Assembly: GCA_902761755.1 (NCBI GenBank)
Contig: CACWLP010000017.1
Coordinates: 1-64,000 of the forward strand
Source of the DNA: an uncultured Eubacteriales bacterium
GTDB taxonomy: Bacteria; Bacillota; Clostridia; Christensenellales; Aristaeellaceae
DNA: 64,000 nucleotides
Direction of reading: 5' to 3'
Shown here: positions 7,480 to 16,074 of the stretch, one piece after another
How the letters are laid out: each line of letters begins with the position of its first letter
Position numbering within the stretch: the first letter of the stretch is position 1
Translations under genes and position numbers: made by a program
Notes under the pieces: generated by a model
The model's database searches: none
What the model was told of the DNA's origin: nothing
The model's input: only the letters and a program-made list of their open reading frames with translations

Positions 7480-8715
7480 ATGAAAGACAATTCCAATCTG
7501 AAAAAATTCATCCTGCTGTGGGCGGGCGAACTGGTTTCCTCCATCGGCGGCGGGCTCACCAGCTTCGGCCTGGGGGTCTACATTTTTCAGCAGACGGGCA
7601 GCGCGGCCAGCATGGCGCTGGTCACCTTGCTGGGCTTTCTGCCCACGCTGCTGCTCAGCGTGCCGGCCGGGGCCCTGGCGGACCGGTACGACCGCCGGCT
7701 GCTGATGATGATCGGGGACGGGTGCTCCGCCCTGGGCGTCATTTTCATTCTGATCTGCATGCTGGGCGGCGGCGCGACGCTTCTGCAGATCTGCATCGGT
7801 GTGCTGATCAGCGCGGTGTTCTCCGCGCTTCTGGAGCCCGCCTACCGGGCGACCATCACCGACCTGCTGACCAAGGAGCAGTTTTCCCGGGCCAGCGGCC
7901 TGGTTTCCCTGGCGGGCAGCGCCCGGTATCTGCTCTCCCCGATCCTGGCGGGCTTTCTGCTGACCATCAGCGATGTGAAGCTGCTGCTGGCCATCGATAT
8001 CTGCACGTTCTTCCTCACGGTGGCCAGCGCAGCCGCGGTGCGCAGGAGCATCGGGAAAAAGGCGGCGGAAACCCGGGAGAAATTCTGGGCCAGCATCCGG
8101 GAGGGCTGGCGCATCCTGCGATCCCAGAAGGGCGTGCTGCTGCTTGTGCTGGTCTCCTCTGCCATCACGCTGTTCATGGGCATGTTCCAGATCCTGGCGG
8201 AGCCGATGGTGCTTTCCTTTTCGGACGCGAAAACGCTGGGCGTGGCCGAAACCGTCTGCGCCAGCGGCATGCTGGTGTCCGGGCTGATCCTGGGCATGCG
8301 CGGAATCAAAAAGAATTATACCGGCATCCTGGGCGTTTCCCTGATGCTGGCGGGGGTCATGATGATCGGCTTCGGCCTGTTTGAAAACATTTATCTCATC
8401 TGTCTGTTCGGCTTCCTGTTCTTTGCCGCGCTGCCCTTTGCCAACAACTGCCTGGATTATCTGACCCGCACCCACATCCCGGACAGCGCCCAGGGCCGGG
8501 TATGGGGCCTGATCGGCTTTCTGTCCCAGCTGGGCTATGCGGTGGCCTATGCGGTGTCCGGCGTGGCGGCGGACGCCCTGGGGAGATGGACCGGGCGGGG
8601 CGTGGGCGTCGGATCGGCCATCGTGATTCAGGCCGCCGGCGGGCTGATGGCGCTCATCGCCGTGAGCATGCTGACGCTTCGAAGCATCCGCTCCCTGGAA
8701 AAAGAACCTGAATAA
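7480..8715 (+). CDS. MFS efflux transporter
   Basis: A 411-residue major facilitator superfamily protein with about twelve hydrophobic helices. The cytoplasmic loop between helices 2 and 3 carries the MFS motif A variant GALADRYDRRLLMM (about residues 64-77), and the N-terminal pattern (WAGELVSSIGGGLTSFGLGVYIFQ, helix 1) is typical of the EntS/MefA-like drug exporter group. It uses proton motive force to export a substrate, probably a drug or secondary metabolite. It is in an operon with the TetR repressor upstream, the classic regulator-pump pair. Substrate cannot be told from sequence. Confidence 0.88.
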   Translation: MKDNSNLKKFILLWAGELVSSIGGGLTSFGLGVYIFQQTGSAASMALVTLLGFLPTLLLSVPAGALADRYDRRLLMMIGDGCSALGVIFILICMLGGGATLLQICIGVLISAVFSALLEPAYRATITDLLTKEQFSRASGLVSLAGSARYLLSPILAGFLLTISDVKLLLAIDICTFFLTVASAAAVRRSIGKKAAETREKFWASIREGWRILRSQKGVLLLVLVSSAITLFMGMFQILAEPMVLSFSDAKTLGVAETVCASGMLVSGLILGMRGIKKNYTGILGVSLMLAGVMMIGFGLFENIYLICLFGFLFFAALPFANNCLDYLTRTHIPDSAQGRVWGLIGFLSQLGYAVAYAVSGVAADALGRWTGRGVGVGSAIVIQAAGGLMALIAVSMLTLRSIRSLEKEPE

Positions 8716-8744
8716 AACGGCATCGAAAAAAAGAGGAAAAGTAT

Positions 8745-8978
8745 ATGAGTCAAACGGCTTACCGGTACCGTCCGGTCCTGTTCTTCGCGCTGGCGTATCT
8801 GTTCACCTGGATCTTCTGGATCCCCGCCATCTGGGTATCGGAGGATCTCGGGGCCCTGCTGATGGCTGTGGGGCTGCTGGCCCCCGCCGTGGTGATCGTG
8901 CTGGCCAACAAGGACATGTTTTTTGAGACGCGCCACGTGGGACGGCTGCTGGAATGCGTGTCGGCGGAGCAGGAATAA
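8745..8978 (+). pseudogene. Truncated CPBP-type membrane protein
   Basis: A 77-residue ORF starting MSQTAYRYRPVLFFALAYLF with two hydrophobic helices (about 11-31 and 36-56). The beginning matches the N-terminal pair of helices of CPBP (CAAX protease and bacteriocin-processing) intramembrane proteins, which are usually 230-300 residues long. The tail (RHVGRLLECVSAEQE) is unrelated and the catalytic EExxxR region is absent, so this is probably a remnant. A GAAAAAAAGAGGAAAAG ribosome site precedes it, and it may still be translated as a two-TM miniprotein. It follows the MFS gene by 29 bases. Confidence 0.5.
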
Positions 8979-8994
8979 AAAAGGAGGGCGGAAC

Positions 8995-9504
8995 ATGGCG
9001 GAAAAAGCGCTGTACGTGCTCGCGGGATACGATGAACAGACGGAGCAGATCCTCTCCGGCATGCAGAAAAGGCTGTATGATATGGGGTTTTCCGGCGTCC
9101 AGACGCGGGATATCCCCATGCACTTCACCCTGGGCGCATACGGCGCCGATCAGGAGGAAGCGCTGAAAGCGCGCATGGAAAAGATCGCCGGGACCCAGGC
9201 GGCTTTCCGCGTTTCGTTCAACCACATCGGGCTGTTCCGGCTGCCCCGGAACGACGTATTGTTCGTCGCGCCGGAGGTCAGCCGGGAAATGCTGGGGCTG
9301 AAGGATCAATTCATGGACAGCCGGGACGAATTCGACTGGTCGCCCCACACCACGCTGCTGATCGACCGGCCGGAAACGGTGCAAAAAGCGATCCCGGCCG
9401 TGCTGGACGGCTTTTCGGCCCTGAAGGGATGGGCGGAAGAGCTGCACCTGTATGAATTCTGGCCCGCCCGGCATATCCTGTCGGTGCGGCTGAAGCGGCC
9501 GTAA
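8995..9504 (+). CDS. 2'-5' RNA ligase / cyclic phosphodiesterase family protein
   Basis: A 169-residue protein of the 2H phosphoesterase superfamily. Both signature motifs are present: HFT at residues 43-45 (DIPMHFTLGAY) and HTT at 118-120 (WSPHTTLLID). These two His-x-Thr motifs form the active site that cleaves or forms 2'-5' or cyclic phosphodiester bonds in RNA or nucleotides. ATG at 8995 follows AAGGAGG at 7 bases, so the longer upstream frame is not used. It closes the TetR-MFS gene run. The physiological substrate of bacterial members is uncertain. Confidence 0.88.
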   Translation: MAEKALYVLAGYDEQTEQILSGMQKRLYDMGFSGVQTRDIPMHFTLGAYGADQEEALKARMEKIAGTQAAFRVSFNHIGLFRLPRNDVLFVAPEVSREMLGLKDQFMDSRDEFDWSPHTTLLIDRPETVQKAIPAVLDGFSALKGWAEELHLYEFWPARHILSVRLKRP

Positions 9505-9719
9505 AGCCCGGAATTTCCGTTGATGCCGGCCCCTGCCCGCTCCTTCCGGCGCGTCCTGCGCAAAGAACGCCGGAAATACAGGAAAGAAGCAGGGAATCCG
9601 GCGGCGGCGAAGAATAATGTGTTTGTCCGCGCCGGCGTCCGGCCGGGACGGAAATACGGAAAAGAACAAGGAGCGGGCGGAGATGTCCCACCAGGAGCTT
9701 CCCGGCCCTGCGAAAGCAC

Positions 9720-10832
9720 ATGGAGAAGAAATATCGGCTGCTGATCATCAACCCCGGTTCAACGTCCACCAAAATCAGCCTCTTTGAAAACGAACAGGAG
9801 CTGTTTGAAAAAAGCCAGTTCCACGACGCCCCGGTGCTGCTGAAGTACCCCCACGTCAACGGCCAGGTGCCTTTCCGGTATCAGGTCATTCTGGATATGC
9901 TGCGGCAGGAGGGCGTGGACCCCTCGGAAATCGACGTGTTCGTGGGCCGCGGCGGCAGCGCGTGCACCCAGCCCAGCGGCGTGACGGTCATCGACCAGAA
10001 GCTGTACGACGACACCGAGGCCGCGGTGGGCGGCAGCGAGCACGCGGCGAAATTGGGGGTCATGCTGGCCTGGAAATTCGCCCTGGCGTATCACCGCCCC
10101 GCCTACACCCTGAACCCCACCAACGTGGACGAATACTGCGATTACGCCCGGCTGACGGGCATCCGCGGCCTCTACCGCACGCCCCATTCCCACGTGCTGA
10201 ATCCCAAGGCCGTGGCGGAGGCCCACGCCGAGGCCCTGGGCCGGCGCTATGAGGACTGCAATTTCATCGTCGCCCACATCGACGGCGGCGTGACCGTCAG
10301 CGCCCATTGCCGCGGCCGCATGATCGACGGCACCATGGGCGCCGACGGCGACGGCCCCTTCGCCCCCACCAGGATCGGCAGCGTGCCGGTGCTGGAATTG
10401 CTGGATTACCTGGAAACCCATCCCATGGACGACGTGCGGCGGATGTGCTCCCGGTCCGGCGGGTTCGTCAGCCTGTTCGGCACCTCCAATTCCGATACCG
10501 TGCACGCCCTGGTGGAACAGGGCGACAAAAAGGCCGCGCTGGTGTGGAACACCATGATCTACCAGATCTGCAAAAGCATCGGGGCCATGAGCGCCGTGCT
10601 TTCCGGCAAAGTGGACGCCATCCTTTTGACCGGCGGCCTGATGCGGTTCGGCGACATCGCCGCGGGCATCCGGGAGCGCTGCGGCTGGATCGCCCCGATC
10701 CACGTGTATCCGGGGGAAATGGAGCAGGAAGCCATGGCCTTCCCGGTGCTCAAGGTGCTGCGGGGCCAGGCGGAAGCCAGGACGTACAGCGGGAAAAACG
10801 TATGGCAGGGCTTCGAGGGCGTCACGTTCTGA
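9720..10832 (+). CDS. buk: Butyrate kinase
   Basis: A 370-residue acetokinase-family enzyme that interconverts butyryl-phosphate and butyrate with ATP formation, the last step of one fermentative butyrate route. It has the ASKHA phosphate motif NPGSTSTKIS (11-20), the adenosine-site region AHIDGGVTVSAH, and the C-terminal ILLTGGL segment. Length and motif set fit Buk rather than acetate kinase (about 400 residues). No phosphotransbutyrylase gene is adjacent, which is unusual because ptb and buk are commonly paired. Branched-chain-fatty-acid or propionate kinase activity is an alternative. The start ATG lacks a strong ribosome site (AGGAGC lies about 20 bases away). Confidence 0.9.
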   Translation: MEKKYRLLIINPGSTSTKISLFENEQELFEKSQFHDAPVLLKYPHVNGQVPFRYQVILDMLRQEGVDPSEIDVFVGRGGSACTQPSGVTVIDQKLYDDTEAAVGGSEHAAKLGVMLAWKFALAYHRPAYTLNPTNVDEYCDYARLTGIRGLYRTPHSHVLNPKAVAEAHAEALGRRYEDCNFIVAHIDGGVTVSAHCRGRMIDGTMGADGDGPFAPTRIGSVPVLELLDYLETHPMDDVRRMCSRSGGFVSLFGTSNSDTVHALVEQGDKKAALVWNTMIYQICKSIGAMSAVLSGKVDAILLTGGLMRFGDIAAGIRERCGWIAPIHVYPGEMEQEAMAFPVLKVLRGQAEARTYSGKNVWQGFEGVTF

Positions 10833-11065
10833 CCTCGCTTCCCGGGAGCGTGCGGGCGCAGACCCGCCGCGCCTTTGAAAACATGCCGGAAAAAAGGTGC
10901 CAGATCCCCGTTCCCCGCGTATAAACAGGGGCGGAGGCGCCTGCGAAGCGGAAGCAGGTTTCCCTGCCGTCCGGGAAGGATTCCCGGGCCGCAGCAGCGA
11001 ATATGCCCGTCGGAATCCGTCGGGTCCCTCCCGGAAACGGATGAAGAAGAAAGGAAGAAACGACC

Positions 11066-11854
11066 ATGAAGAAAATGATGAGCATCGCGCTGGCCCTGAC
11101 GCTGGCGCTGACCCTGATCTGCACCGGCGCGCTGGCGGAAGAAACGCCCCAGCCCGAAGGCGGAGAGAAATTCGAAGGCACCTGGGGCATGATGAACGGC
11201 CTGGTGGAGATCGTGTATGAAGAAGAGGGCTACCGCGTGCTGGTGGATCTGTTCAACCAGGACGACGGCACCGGCGCCCAGTGGGAATACGCCTGCTATT
11301 ACATCGAGGAAGAGGACGTGCTGGAATCCATATCCTCCTGCAAAGCCCCGTACACCCTGGATCCGGATACGCTGGAGATCGCCCGGGGCGAATTTGAATA
11401 CGAAGGCATCGACGACGAAGGCGCCACCACCGTTTTCTCCCTGTCCGAGGACGGGGCGCTGACCTGGCAGGACGGCCGCGAAGGCCTGGGCCAGGATCTG
11501 GAATTCCGGGAGATCGGCAATTTCGCGGGCGTGTGGGAGAACGCGGAAAAGAATATTTATACGGAATTTCACTGGGAAGGCCTCTACGATGAGGACACCT
11601 ACTTCTATTCCGTTTTCGTCGGGATCGGCGACGATGATTTCCATCTGATCGGCCTGTACATTCCGGAGAAGGGCAAGCTGGAATGCTACGACACCGTCGC
11701 GGTCCAGGATGCGGAGGGCCTCTATGCCGCCCTGGACGCCGGCATCCCCTGGGACGTGGCGTTTACGGATCTGGGCGGCGGCAGGCTGCTGTTTGAAACG
11801 GGCGGCGCCGAACCCATCGAGCTGGAATACAACCTGCTGGGGCCGGAATCCTGA
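11066..11854 (+). CDS. Secreted protein of unknown function
   Basis: A 262-residue protein with a clear Sec signal peptide (MKKMMSIALALTLALTLICT, cleavage likely after ALA near residue 24). The mature part is acidic and contains two similar beta-rich halves: KFEGTWGMMNGLVEIVYEEE (about 36-55) and FAGVWENAEKNIYTEFHWEG (about 153-172), suggesting an internal duplication of a lipocalin-like or small barrel domain. The segment around GTWGMMNGLVEI recalls short ligand-binding barrels found in secreted Clostridia proteins. The ribosome site GGAAGAAACG precedes ATG at 11066. Neighbours give no clue to function. Confidence 0.75.
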   Translation: MKKMMSIALALTLALTLICTGALAEETPQPEGGEKFEGTWGMMNGLVEIVYEEEGYRVLVDLFNQDDGTGAQWEYACYYIEEEDVLESISSCKAPYTLDPDTLEIARGEFEYEGIDDEGATTVFSLSEDGALTWQDGREGLGQDLEFREIGNFAGVWENAEKNIYTEFHWEGLYDEDTYFYSVFVGIGDDDFHLIGLYIPEKGKLECYDTVAVQDAEGLYAALDAGIPWDVAFTDLGGGRLLFETGGAEPIELEYNLLGPES

Positions 11855-11927
11855 CGGCGGCAGGAAAAAGGGGGCTGTCTCCAGCCTGGCGGCATTTCCC
11901 CAATAAAAAAGAAATCCCATAATCATT

Positions 11928-12129
11928 GGCCTGGAAATCCCACCGGATCGGCGGGAATTCCAGGCCAATTTCATTTGAAATACGGAGAATTCAGGAATCT
12001 TTTCCGGTAAGCGGAAAACGGCGTCCAGCCCGTAGGGGCGGATATCATCCGCCCGCCGCGGCACGCCGTTGCTGCCGCTTTTCCGGCGTCTGCAATGTGT
12101 TTCTTCGGGCGGATAATATCCGCCCCTAC
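11928..12129 (-). mobile_element. Composite REP/MITE-like element, copy 1
   Basis: About 200 bp made of three parts in order on the plus strand: a long imperfect hairpin (11928-11966, GGCCTGGAAATCCCACC pairing with GGCGGGAATTCCAGGCC), a REP palindrome (12032-12055, starting GTAGGGGCGGATATCATCC), and a convergent REP (12106-12129, ending ATATCCGCCCCTAC). The reverse complement of this unit, including its spacers (GGAGAATTCAGG, GAAGAAAC), matches the element at 51273-51487. The unit has no coding capacity, so movement would need a transposase in trans; the RAYT gene at 36104 is the obvious candidate. Confidence 0.75.
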
Positions 12130-12156
12130 AGCAATGAATGATGTTTTTTCTGCATC

Positions 12157-12215
12157 GGATGGATAATCTCTGTCCCTGCATCAGCGGATGCTATCCGCCC
12201 CGGCGCATCAGTGAA
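12157..12215. repeat. Degenerate REP-like copies
   Basis: Next to composite element 1 lie two weaker matches to the REP palindrome: GGATGGATAATCTCTGTCCC (12157 on) and GCGGATGCTATCCGCCCC (about 12184-12201). They look like eroded copies. The rest of the 11855-12297 gap holds no gene. Confidence 0.45.
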
Positions 12216-12297
12216 TAGGGCCGGTTTATTCTCTCGCAGGGCTGAACGGTTCCGTTTTGAGACAATCCTCTTTCGTACGGCTTGCTTTTCTGCGCGG

Positions 12298-13089
12298 TCA
12301 GTCGATCGTTACGCCGTCCCCGGCGGCGATCACGTATTTGGCTTCCAGCGTGTAAAGCTCCACGCTTTCAATGTCCTTGCCCCGGAGCAGGGCGTATACG
12401 TCGGAATCGAGATTAAAGCCGAAAAACGTCTTGAGCCAGATATTTCCCAGGTGCTTCATGCCCACCCGGGTGCCGTCTCTCCCCGCCAGCACCGCGGCGT
12501 TGACCTGCAGTTCGCTGAGCACGTCCTCCACGCCCTCCACGCTCAGGCACACCTGGGCATAGGGATCGGAAACCAGGCGCACCGCCCCGTCCAGTTCGAT
12601 CACCGGCCCCTGCATGGGGCCGAAGGTGCAGTCCCAGCTCATCACCTTGTACACGGCGGGGGCCTCGCTCAGCCGGTAATAGGAGAAGGGGAAGGATTCA
12701 AACAGCGCGTCCCTGCCCGTGTAGGTGGTGGTGATCTCCCGCCCGCCATCGGTCACGGTGATGGTGACGCTGGTTTCGTCGGTCACCTCCGTGCCGCCGT
12801 AGGACGCAAGCAGCGCTTCGCTTTCGGCATACACGGGAAAAATCACGCCCGTGATCTCCCGGCCGTCGGGCATGAAATGGAACGATCCGCCCACGTATTC
12901 CATCATCCGGGTCTTCATGCAGGTAGCGGAGGTGACGGAATCGTACTGCCCGCCCGTGGTTTCCGCCTGGTAAAACAGATCGTACGGAATGGTCATCAGC
13001 GCGTAAACGCCCTTTTCCTCCTCGGCGCACGCGCCAAAGCAGCCGCCCAGCACCGTCAGCGCCAGCAGCAGCGCAAACAGCTTTTTCAT
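12298..13089 (-). CDS. Secreted (possibly lipo-) protein with MxIPYxxFY motif
   Basis: A 263-residue exported protein. The N-terminus MKKLFALLLALTVLGGCFGA holds a signal peptide with a possible lipobox (LGGC), so it may be a lipoprotein. The mature start YALMTIPYDLFYQAE followed by YDSVTSATCMKTR matches a recurrent pattern of secreted Clostridia proteins (M-x-I-P-Y-x-x-F-Y, then a V-S/T-SAT motif), whose function I do not know. ATG at 13089 is chosen over an upstream in-frame TTG because AAAGGGGAAA sits at correct spacing. A good promoter lies upstream (13161-13190). Confidence 0.72.
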   Translation of the reverse strand: MKKLFALLLALTVLGGCFGACAEEEKGVYALMTIPYDLFYQAETTGGQYDSVTSATCMKTRMMEYVGGSFHFMPDGREITGVIFPVYAESEALLASYGGTEVTDETSVTITVTDGGREITTTYTGRDALFESFPFSYYRLSEAPAVYKVMSWDCTFGPMQGPVIELDGAVRLVSDPYAQVCLSVEGVEDVLSELQVNAAVLAGRDGTRVGMKHLGNIWLKTFFGFNLDSDVYALLRGKDIESVELYTLEAKYVIAAGDGVTID

Positions 13090-13160
13090 CAGCAAATTTC
13101 CCCTTTCCGCAAAGCATCAGGATTCGTCCATTTTCTATGTGCAGCCATTCTTGCAAAGCC

Positions 13161-13190
13161 ATTATATACCGGCGTTTCCGGCTTTGTCAA
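13161..13190 (-). promoter_or_regulatory. Sigma-A promoter for the secreted protein at 12298
   Basis: On the minus strand, TTGACA (13190-13185), 18-base spacer, TATAAT (13166-13161), about 70 bases upstream of the ATG at 13089. Confidence 0.75.
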
Positions 13191-13310
13191 GCGAAGGGGC
13201 GGCGCCGGGAAAGCCGGGCGGGAAAGCCGCGTCCCGGCGTATTTTTTCTCTGTTCAAGCGCGCGATTGTGTGCTACACTGTCCGTATGGCAGGATAAAGG
13301 AGGGGTAGCA

Positions 13311-15362
13311 ATGAAATGGCACTTGCGCGTTCTGATCTGCCTGGCGGTTCTGTGCCTGATCCTGACCGGAGCGCCGGCGCCGTGCTCCGCCGAGGGAACA
13401 GCCTCCGGGTTTTATGTCACGGCCCACTCCAATCTGTATCAGGATGCATTTCCCGTCCATCTGTATGAAAAAGACGGCGCGCTCTTCATCGACGCCGTTA
13501 CGTTAGCCGGGATCTCGGGCTATGAGCAGGTAGACGAAAAGAGCTTTTCACTGGGCGGACGCATCGTTTCTCCTTCCAGATCCGTCAGGATCGGCGGAAA
13601 AACATGCTTTCCTATGGAGCAAACGCTGGATCGTTTCTGCGTCCGGTATTGGGCAAAAGACGGAGAGCTCTACTTCATGTCCGGCCGGGATGCGCTGCGC
13701 CCGCTGTTTGAGGCGGACGTCGCATCCCTGCGCTTCCGTCCCCTGCTGGACCCGGATAATGATATGAACACCCTGGGCGTGGCCCTCGCCTACGCCAAGG
13801 ATATCCTGATGACGTGGAACTTCAAGGGCGTGATGGAAAGATACCGCACCGCCATGTACAAGCTGGTGCAGGAGGACATGGACGAAACCACGTTCTCCAC
13901 ACTGCAGAAGAAATGGGAGGACGGGATCAACAAGCCCATTTCCACCACCTTTTCCTTTCTGGAAAGCTTCATGGACGAGGAGGAGATATCCGCCTTTTAC
14001 GCCGAAAGCGACTTGATGGAAATCAAAAGCTACATGGACGGCGTCAAGCTGGAGGAAAAGGTATTGGGCATGAGCCTGTCCGCTTATCTGCGCAGGCTGG
14101 AAGAAATCGGGCTGTATTTCAACACCAACGTCTACGCCCTGCGGGCCATGGAATACGCCGCGGAAGCGGAGCCCGTCAACAGCAGCGATAAGGACATCAT
14201 CAAGGCGGCGAAGGAGATTACCCGTTCGGCAGCCATGAAAACCGATGGCTGGGACGCCCGGCTTCTCGGCCAGCTGGCCCGGGAGCACGTCACCGCCCTG
14301 CTTTATTCTACCGGCGCCAATCTGCTCAAAGAAATGATGCTGGGAAAAAAGAGCCTGGCCCCCAAGGTGCTCAAATCGGTGCTGGACCGCATCCCCGCCA
14401 TTCGCTTCATGTCCAGCCTGGAGGAGGCCTACGTCTTTGCCGAGATCCAGCAGTTCTTTGAAAGCGAAATGATTTCCGCCGAGGTGTACGGCAGCTGGGT
14501 CAAATTCAAATATATGGCCATCATGTACTACCGCTGCTTTTATGCTTCCTGCGACGCGCTCCGGGACGCGGATATGAAGGATGCGGTGCCGGATTGGGAA
14601 AACCAGATACGCGAATTCAAGGAAAAAGCCCAGGCCCAGATCGCCGCGCTGGCCAGCGTCCCTGATTCGGCGCTGGAGCCTTACCAGTTTTGCGGCGTGC
14701 CTGTCGATCCGTCGGAACTGCAGCGCTGCGAAGGCCCGGAGCCGGATTACGGTCTGCTTGCGCCCTTTCGGGACGAAGAAGACGGCGAAAACGTGCCGGA
14801 CGCCGTGCTGCGTGGCGCGAAGGAGGCCTGGGAAACGGCGTGCAGCCATTACGGCCGGGTTCCCCTGGCGGAATACGGCGGGGAAATCTATCTGGACGAG
14901 GGGGACGGCGCGGCGCTGCCGCTGATGTGCCGTGCGGGCGGGGAATATTTCGTCGTCGTCCTTCTGCAGCGCGGCGAAACGCTGGCGCAGATGGTTTTCC
15001 GGATCGACGGAAACGGCTCGTTCCGGCAGGTGTATTACGACGTCACATTGACCCTGGGAGAACGGCAGGCGCTGTATCTCTACGAACAGTCCGGCAGCGC
15101 TCTGATTTCCATGGCGGACCTGGACGGCGACATGGCGGCCTTTGCCGCTGCCGCCCCGCAGACGGTGGAAAAGCGGCTTTTCCAGGGGGACGAAACGGCC
15201 GAGAGCATCGCGGATGTGGGCAGCGTTTCCTGGGAAGCGATCCGGACGCTGTACGGCGATCCGGAATGGACCGTCCGGGTGGATGCAAATTACGGGCTGT
15301 TCCATCTGCAGTTTCAGGACCCGCAGCGCATCCGTTCCCTGTTTGGGGTAACGGTTCCGTGA
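13311..15362 (+). CDS. Large secreted protein, unknown function
   Basis: A 683-residue exported protein. Signal peptide at residues 1-29 (LRVLICLAVLCLILTGAPAP, cleavage after CSA). Residues about 40-125 resemble the copper-amine-oxidase-N stalk domain seen in Firmicutes envelope proteins (LFIDAVTLAGISGYEQVDE, VRIGGKTCFPMEQTLDRF). The large middle part (about 150-460) is helical with no recognised family, and the C-terminal third is mixed and contains no catalytic motif I can name. ATG at 13311 has an AAGGAGGGG site; the upstream in-frame stretch overlaps the divergent promoter and is not used. It is divergent from the secreted protein at 12298. Confidence 0.78.
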   Translation: MKWHLRVLICLAVLCLILTGAPAPCSAEGTASGFYVTAHSNLYQDAFPVHLYEKDGALFIDAVTLAGISGYEQVDEKSFSLGGRIVSPSRSVRIGGKTCFPMEQTLDRFCVRYWAKDGELYFMSGRDALRPLFEADVASLRFRPLLDPDNDMNTLGVALAYAKDILMTWNFKGVMERYRTAMYKLVQEDMDETTFSTLQKKWEDGINKPISTTFSFLESFMDEEEISAFYAESDLMEIKSYMDGVKLEEKVLGMSLSAYLRRLEEIGLYFNTNVYALRAMEYAAEAEPVNSSDKDIIKAAKEITRSAAMKTDGWDARLLGQLAREHVTALLYSTGANLLKEMMLGKKSLAPKVLKSVLDRIPAIRFMSSLEEAYVFAEIQQFFESEMISAEVYGSWVKFKYMAIMYYRCFYASCDALRDADMKDAVPDWENQIREFKEKAQAQIAALASVPDSALEPYQFCGVPVDPSELQRCEGPEPDYGLLAPFRDEEDGENVPDAVLRGAKEAWETACSHYGRVPLAEYGGEIYLDEGDGAALPLMCRAGGEYFVVVLLQRGETLAQMVFRIDGNGSFRQVYYDVTLTLGERQALYLYEQSGSALISMADLDGDMAAFAAAAPQTVEKRLFQGDETAESIADVGSVSWEAIRTLYGDPEWTVRVDANYGLFHLQFQDPQRIRSLFGVTVP

Positions 15363-15409
15363 TCCTCCGGCACGGGGCGGTCTGAGGGAATCAGGGAGGA
15401 GCAGGGAAA

Positions 15410-15640
15410 ATGAAAAGCATTCTGATCGCCGATACCACCCGCGAGGAGCGGGAACGGATCGTGGCCGATTCCATCGGCAATATCGACGGCCTGTGCGACG
15501 GCTGCAGCCCCGGCCTGGCGGAGATGTATCAGGACTACATCGAGGGGCGCAGGGATCTGAAGGAAATCAATATGGAATTCAACGCCAGGTACCTCTCCGG
15601 CGCATCGGGGCCGGACAGGGAAGCCTGCGCGGGCAGATAA
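15410..15640 (+). CDS. Conserved small protein with CDGC motif
   Basis: A 76-residue protein beginning MKSILIADTTREERERIV and containing GNIDGLCDGCSPGLAEMYQ (two Cys spaced by two residues, at about 29 and 32) and EINMEFNARYLSG. I recognise this as a short family widespread in Clostridia; it is sometimes labelled as a purine-biosynthesis protein in databases without evidence. The CxxC pair could bind a metal. A GGGAGGAGCAGGG ribosome site precedes ATG. It is followed at 17 bases by the HExxH protein gene, probably one transcript. Confidence 0.7.
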   Translation: MKSILIADTTREERERIVADSIGNIDGLCDGCSPGLAEMYQDYIEGRRDLKEINMEFNARYLSGASGPDREACAGR

Positions 15641-15657
15641 GGCGTCAGGGAAATGCT

Positions 15658-16038
15658 ATGATCAGCGTTGCGGAATACAAAAAAATCGTATCGGAGCTGC
15701 TGGACGAGCTGCCGGAGGAATTTTTCCGGGAGCTGACCGGCGGCGTGATCGTATCCGAAGCCATGGTGATCCCTGATTACGCCCGGGAAAACGACCTGTA
15801 CACCCTGGGGATCTATCAGGTCTTTTCCGGGGTGCGGCAGATCGTGCTGTACAAAGGCTCCTTTGACCGGGCCCATCCCCGGGCCGGCGCTGCGGAAGCC
15901 CGGGAGCTGCTGCGCGGTATCCTGCGCCATGAATTCCGGCACCATCTGGAATTCCTCTCCGGCATCCACGGCGCTTCCTCCCTGGAGGCGGAGGACGAAC
16001 GGGAAAAGCGCGCGTACCTGGCCAGGCATGCAAAATAA
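15658..16038 (+). CDS. Small zincin-like metallopeptidase family protein
   Basis: A 126-residue protein with the zinc-binding motif HEFRHHLEFLSGIHG (HExxH at about residues 92-96, with a later His as a possible third ligand), preceded by IVLYKGSFDRAHP. This matches the small 'metallopeptidase family' (zincin 1-like) proteins of Firmicutes and Actinobacteria. It has no signal peptide, so it should act in the cytoplasm. ATG at 15658 is taken because the protein motif begins there (MISVAEYKKIVSEL) and AGGGAAATGCT precedes it. Substrate unknown. Confidence 0.82.
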   Translation: MISVAEYKKIVSELLDELPEEFFRELTGGVIVSEAMVIPDYARENDLYTLGIYQVFSGVRQIVLYKGSFDRAHPRAGAAEARELLRGILRHEFRHHLEFLSGIHGASSLEAEDEREKRAYLARHAK

Positions 16039-16074
16039 AATGCCGCTTTCTTTTTCCGGCGCGGCCGGGCGCGT

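Noticed and set aside
9505..9719. Possible small gene between the 2'-5' ligase-like gene and buk
   Set aside because: No ORF with a start signal or known pattern; left as intergenic.
10833..11065. Possible riboswitch after buk (AAAGGTGCC and GGGAAGGATTCCC strings)
   Set aside because: The strings loosely recall cobalamin aptamers, but the B12 box and other core blocks are missing.
11926..12141. Short ORF spanning the repeat element (reads ADNIRPY)
   Set aside because: Its translation is the repeat itself; no start signal or conservation expected as a free gene.
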